Source of the DNA: Pantoea eucrina
GTDB lineage: Bacteria > Pseudomonadota > Gammaproteobacteria > Enterobacterales > Enterobacteriaceae
Direction: 5' to 3'
DNA length: 64,000 bases
NCBI RefSeq assembly: GCF_001691555.1
Contig: NZ_MAYN01000007.1
Span: 315,511 to 379,510 of the forward strand
A program made the position numbers and the translations under genes. The notes under the pieces were generated by a model. The model had not been told where the DNA came from. It was given only the letters and a program-made list of their open reading frames with translations, and searched no databases. Of the stretch, positions 61,727 through 64,000 are shown piece by piece (positions within the stretch are counted from its first letter, which is position 1; every line of letters begins with the position of its first letter).

Positions 61727-63961
61727 ATGGTTGCGGTCAGAAGTGCGCATTTAAATACGGCAGGGGAGTTTGCCCTCGATCAGTGGATTGCCAGCCTGAC
61801 TATTGGTAATCCTCAATCCTGTGAGCGACTGGCAGAGACCTGGCGCTACTGTGAAGCCGAAACGCGCGAGCACCCCGATCAGACTCTGTTGCTGTGGCGC
61901 GGTATTGAGATGGTGGAAATTCTCACCATGCTCAGTATGGATTGCGATAGCCTGTGCGCGGCGCTGCTGTTTCCGCTGGCCAACGCAGATGTGGTCAGCG
62001 AAGAGAAGCTGGAGCAGGCGTTTGGCAAAGGGATTGTCTCCCTGGTACACGGCGTACGCGATATGGATGCCATTCGCCAGCTGAAAGCGATTCATAATGA
62101 TTCTATGGCGTCAGCCCAGGTGGATAATGTCCGCCGTATGCTGCTTGCGATGGTGGAGGATTTCCGCTGTGTGGTCATTAAGCTGGCCGAGCGGATTGCG
62201 CACCTGCGCGAAATGAAAGATGCGCCAGAAGATGAGCGCGTGCTGGCGGCAAAAGAGAGCACCAACATCTATGCACCGCTGGCTAACCGGCTCGGTATTG
62301 GCCAGCTGAAGTGGGAGCTGGAGGATTACTGTTTCCGCTATCTGCACCCGGATGAATATAAGCGCATCGCTAAGCTGCTGCATGAGCGGCGTATCGATCG
62401 CGAACAATATATCGATAACTTCGTGACCAACCTGCGCCAGGAGATGCAGAAAGAGGGCGTACGGGCAGAGGTTTACGGGCGGCCGAAACATATCTACAGC
62501 ATCTGGCGCAAGATGCAGAAGAAGTCACTGGCGTTTGATGAGCTGTTCGACGTGCGCGCGGTGCGTATCGTGGCAGAGCGCCTGCAGGACTGCTATGGCG
62601 CACTCGGTACGGTGCATACCCTTTACCGGCATCTGCCCAGCGAATTTGACGATTATGTCGCAAACCCTAAACCCAACGGCTACCAGTCCATTCATACCGT
62701 GGTGCTGGGACCACAGGGCAAAACCGTTGAGATCCAGATCCGCACCCGTCAAATGCATGAAGATGCCGAGCTTGGCGTAGCGGCACACTGGAAATATAAA
62801 GAGGGACCGGGCGTCAGCAACTCGCGCGGGGCGGCCGGACACGAAGAGCGTATCGCCTGGCTGCGCAAGCTGATTACCTGGCAGGAAGAGATGGCGGACT
62901 CCGGCGAGATGCTGGAAGAAGTGCGCAGTCAGGTGTTCGACGATCGCGTTTATGTCTTTACGCCGAAAGGCGACGTGGTGGATCTGCCCGCCGGCTCCAC
63001 GCCGCTCGATTTTGCCTATCATATCCACAGCGATATCGGGCACCGCTGTATTGGTGCGAAGATCAGTGGACGCATCGTGCCCTTTACCTATCAGCTGCAG
63101 ATGGGCGATCAGATTGAGGTCATCACCCAGAAGCAGCCTAATCCCAGCCGCGACTGGCTCAACCCGAACCTGGGCTATATCACCACCAGTCGCGGGCGCT
63201 CCAAAGTACACGCCTGGTTCCGCAAACAGGATCGCGATAAAAATATCGTGGCGGGCCGCCAGATCCTCGATAATGAGCTGAGCCAGCTTGATATCAGCAT
63301 GCGTGAAGCGGAAAAGATCCTGCTGCCGCGTTACAACGTTGGCTCGCAGGATGAGCTGCTGGCAATGATTGGCGGCGGCGATATTCGTCTTAACCAGATG
63401 ATTAACTTCCTGCAGGCAAAGCTCAATAAGCCGAGCGCCGAAGAGGAAGATCGTGAAGCGCTGCGCCAGCTGACGCAGAAGTCGCATCACGCCTCCAGCG
63501 TACGTAAAGAGAGTGGTCGCGTGGTGGTCGAGGGAGTCGGGAACCTGATGCATCACATTGCCCGCTGCTGTCAGCCTATTCCCGGCGACGATATCACCGG
63601 CTTTATTACTCAGGGACGCGGCATCTCAATTCACCGTGCCGACTGCGATCAGCTCAGTGAACTGATCTCTCATGCGCCGGAGCGTATCGTTGATGCCGTA
63701 TGGGGTGAAAGCTACTCCAGCGGCTATTCGCTGGTGGTGCGCGTGACGGCCAACGACCGCAGCGGTCTGCTGCGCGATATCACGACCATACTGGCGAATG
63801 AAAAGGTCAATGTACTGGGCGTCTCCAGCCGCAGCGATACCAAAAAACAGCTGGCGACCATTGATATGGATATTGAGATTTATAACCAGCAGGTGCTGGG
63901 TCGCGTGCTGGCGCGGCTTAACCAGGTGCCGGATATTATCGACGCCCGTCGTCTGAATTAA
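61727..63961 (+). CDS. relA: GTP pyrophosphokinase RelA, (p)ppGpp synthase
   Basis: A 744-residue stringent-response synthase that makes (p)ppGpp when uncharged tRNA enters the ribosomal A site. The N-terminal HD hydrolase domain is degenerate (LLFPLANAD where active enzymes have the HD pair), so it should only synthesise. The synthetase domain has RPKHIYSIWRKMQKK, the acidic EFDD of RelA-type enzymes and NGYQSIHTVV. TGS (about 405-465), the zinc-finger region with HHIARCCQPIPGD, and a C-terminal ACT domain complete it. The ATG at 61727 after GGAGAGG gives the E. coli length. The last 39 bases of the window hold nothing identifiable. Confidence 0.98.
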   Translation: MVAVRSAHLNTAGEFALDQWIASLTIGNPQSCERLAETWRYCEAETREHPDQTLLLWRGIEMVEILTMLSMDCDSLCAALLFPLANADVVSEEKLEQAFGKGIVSLVHGVRDMDAIRQLKAIHNDSMASAQVDNVRRMLLAMVEDFRCVVIKLAERIAHLREMKDAPEDERVLAAKESTNIYAPLANRLGIGQLKWELEDYCFRYLHPDEYKRIAKLLHERRIDREQYIDNFVTNLRQEMQKEGVRAEVYGRPKHIYSIWRKMQKKSLAFDELFDVRAVRIVAERLQDCYGALGTVHTLYRHLPSEFDDYVANPKPNGYQSIHTVVLGPQGKTVEIQIRTRQMHEDAELGVAAHWKYKEGPGVSNSRGAAGHEERIAWLRKLITWQEEMADSGEMLEEVRSQVFDDRVYVFTPKGDVVDLPAGSTPLDFAYHIHSDIGHRCIGAKISGRIVPFTYQLQMGDQIEVITQKQPNPSRDWLNPNLGYITTSRGRSKVHAWFRKQDRDKNIVAGRQILDNELSQLDISMREAEKILLPRYNVGSQDELLAMIGGGDIRLNQMINFLQAKLNKPSAEEEDREALRQLTQKSHHASSVRKESGRVVVEGVGNLMHHIARCCQPIPGDDITGFITQGRGISIHRADCDQLSELISHAPERIVDAVWGESYSSGYSLVVRVTANDRSGLLRDITTILANEKVNVLGVSSRSDTKKQLATIDMDIEIYNQQVLGRVLARLNQVPDIIDARRLN

Positions 63962-64000
63962 CGCGCAGCCGGCACTGGCCCGCTGCCCTTCAGGGTCGCC

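Overview
The window is a chromosomal segment of an enterobacterium. Nearly every gene matches an Escherichia coli K-12 homologue from about 61-64 min, in conserved order. The GC-rich coding sequence, the extra genes between galR and aas, and the absence of the fuc and sda genes between rlmM and xni suggest the Erwinia/Pantoea branch (Erwiniaceae). This rests on recalled homologues, not on a search. There is no prophage, transposase, rRNA or CRISPR array.

Layout. (1) 1-9976: galR, a cytosolic BisC-like molybdoenzyme, then two OmrA/OmrB-type sRNA genes on either side of a second FtsI-like penicillin-binding protein gene, then aas-lplT and a hairpin-repeat array. (2) 9977-17600: tas, ygdR, mutH, a DnaA-box region at the position of DARS2, rppH-ptsP and lgt-thyA. 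(3) 17700-31266: the prepilin-like genes ppdA-ppdB-ygdB-ppdC, then recC-ptrA-recB-recD. (4) 31292-41783: argA with two ARG boxes, amiC, three initiator tRNA genes, mltA, tcdA, csdE-csdA, ygdI, the sRNA gene gcvB divergent from gcvA, ygdD and rlmM. (5) 41800-48362: a second hairpin-repeat array, xni, ppnN, queF, syd, the sRNA gene csrB, yqcC, truC and yqcA. (6) 48414-57475: garD divergent from gudP-gudX-gudD-garL-garR-garK, a complete galactarate/glucarate pathway in one locus. (7) 57566-63961: barA, rlmD, relA.

How the parts connect. The window is rich in post-transcriptional control: two Omr sRNAs, GcvB and CsrB. BarA, encoded at 57.6-60.3 kb, is the sensor kinase whose partner UvrY activates csrB; a perfect UvrY-type palindrome lies about 170 bases upstream of csrB. 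RelA makes (p)ppGpp, and the initiator-tRNA operon has the GC-rich discriminator typical of stringently controlled promoters. MutH, RecBCD, Xni and the putative DARS2 concern DNA replication and repair.

Most notable are the sRNA-PBP-sRNA arrangement at 3.7-5.95 kb, and a family of 20-bp palindromes (GGG-xyz-CATT[A/C]ATG-x'y'z'-CCC) whose variable triplet always changes together with its complement. They form long tandem arrays in three intergenic regions.
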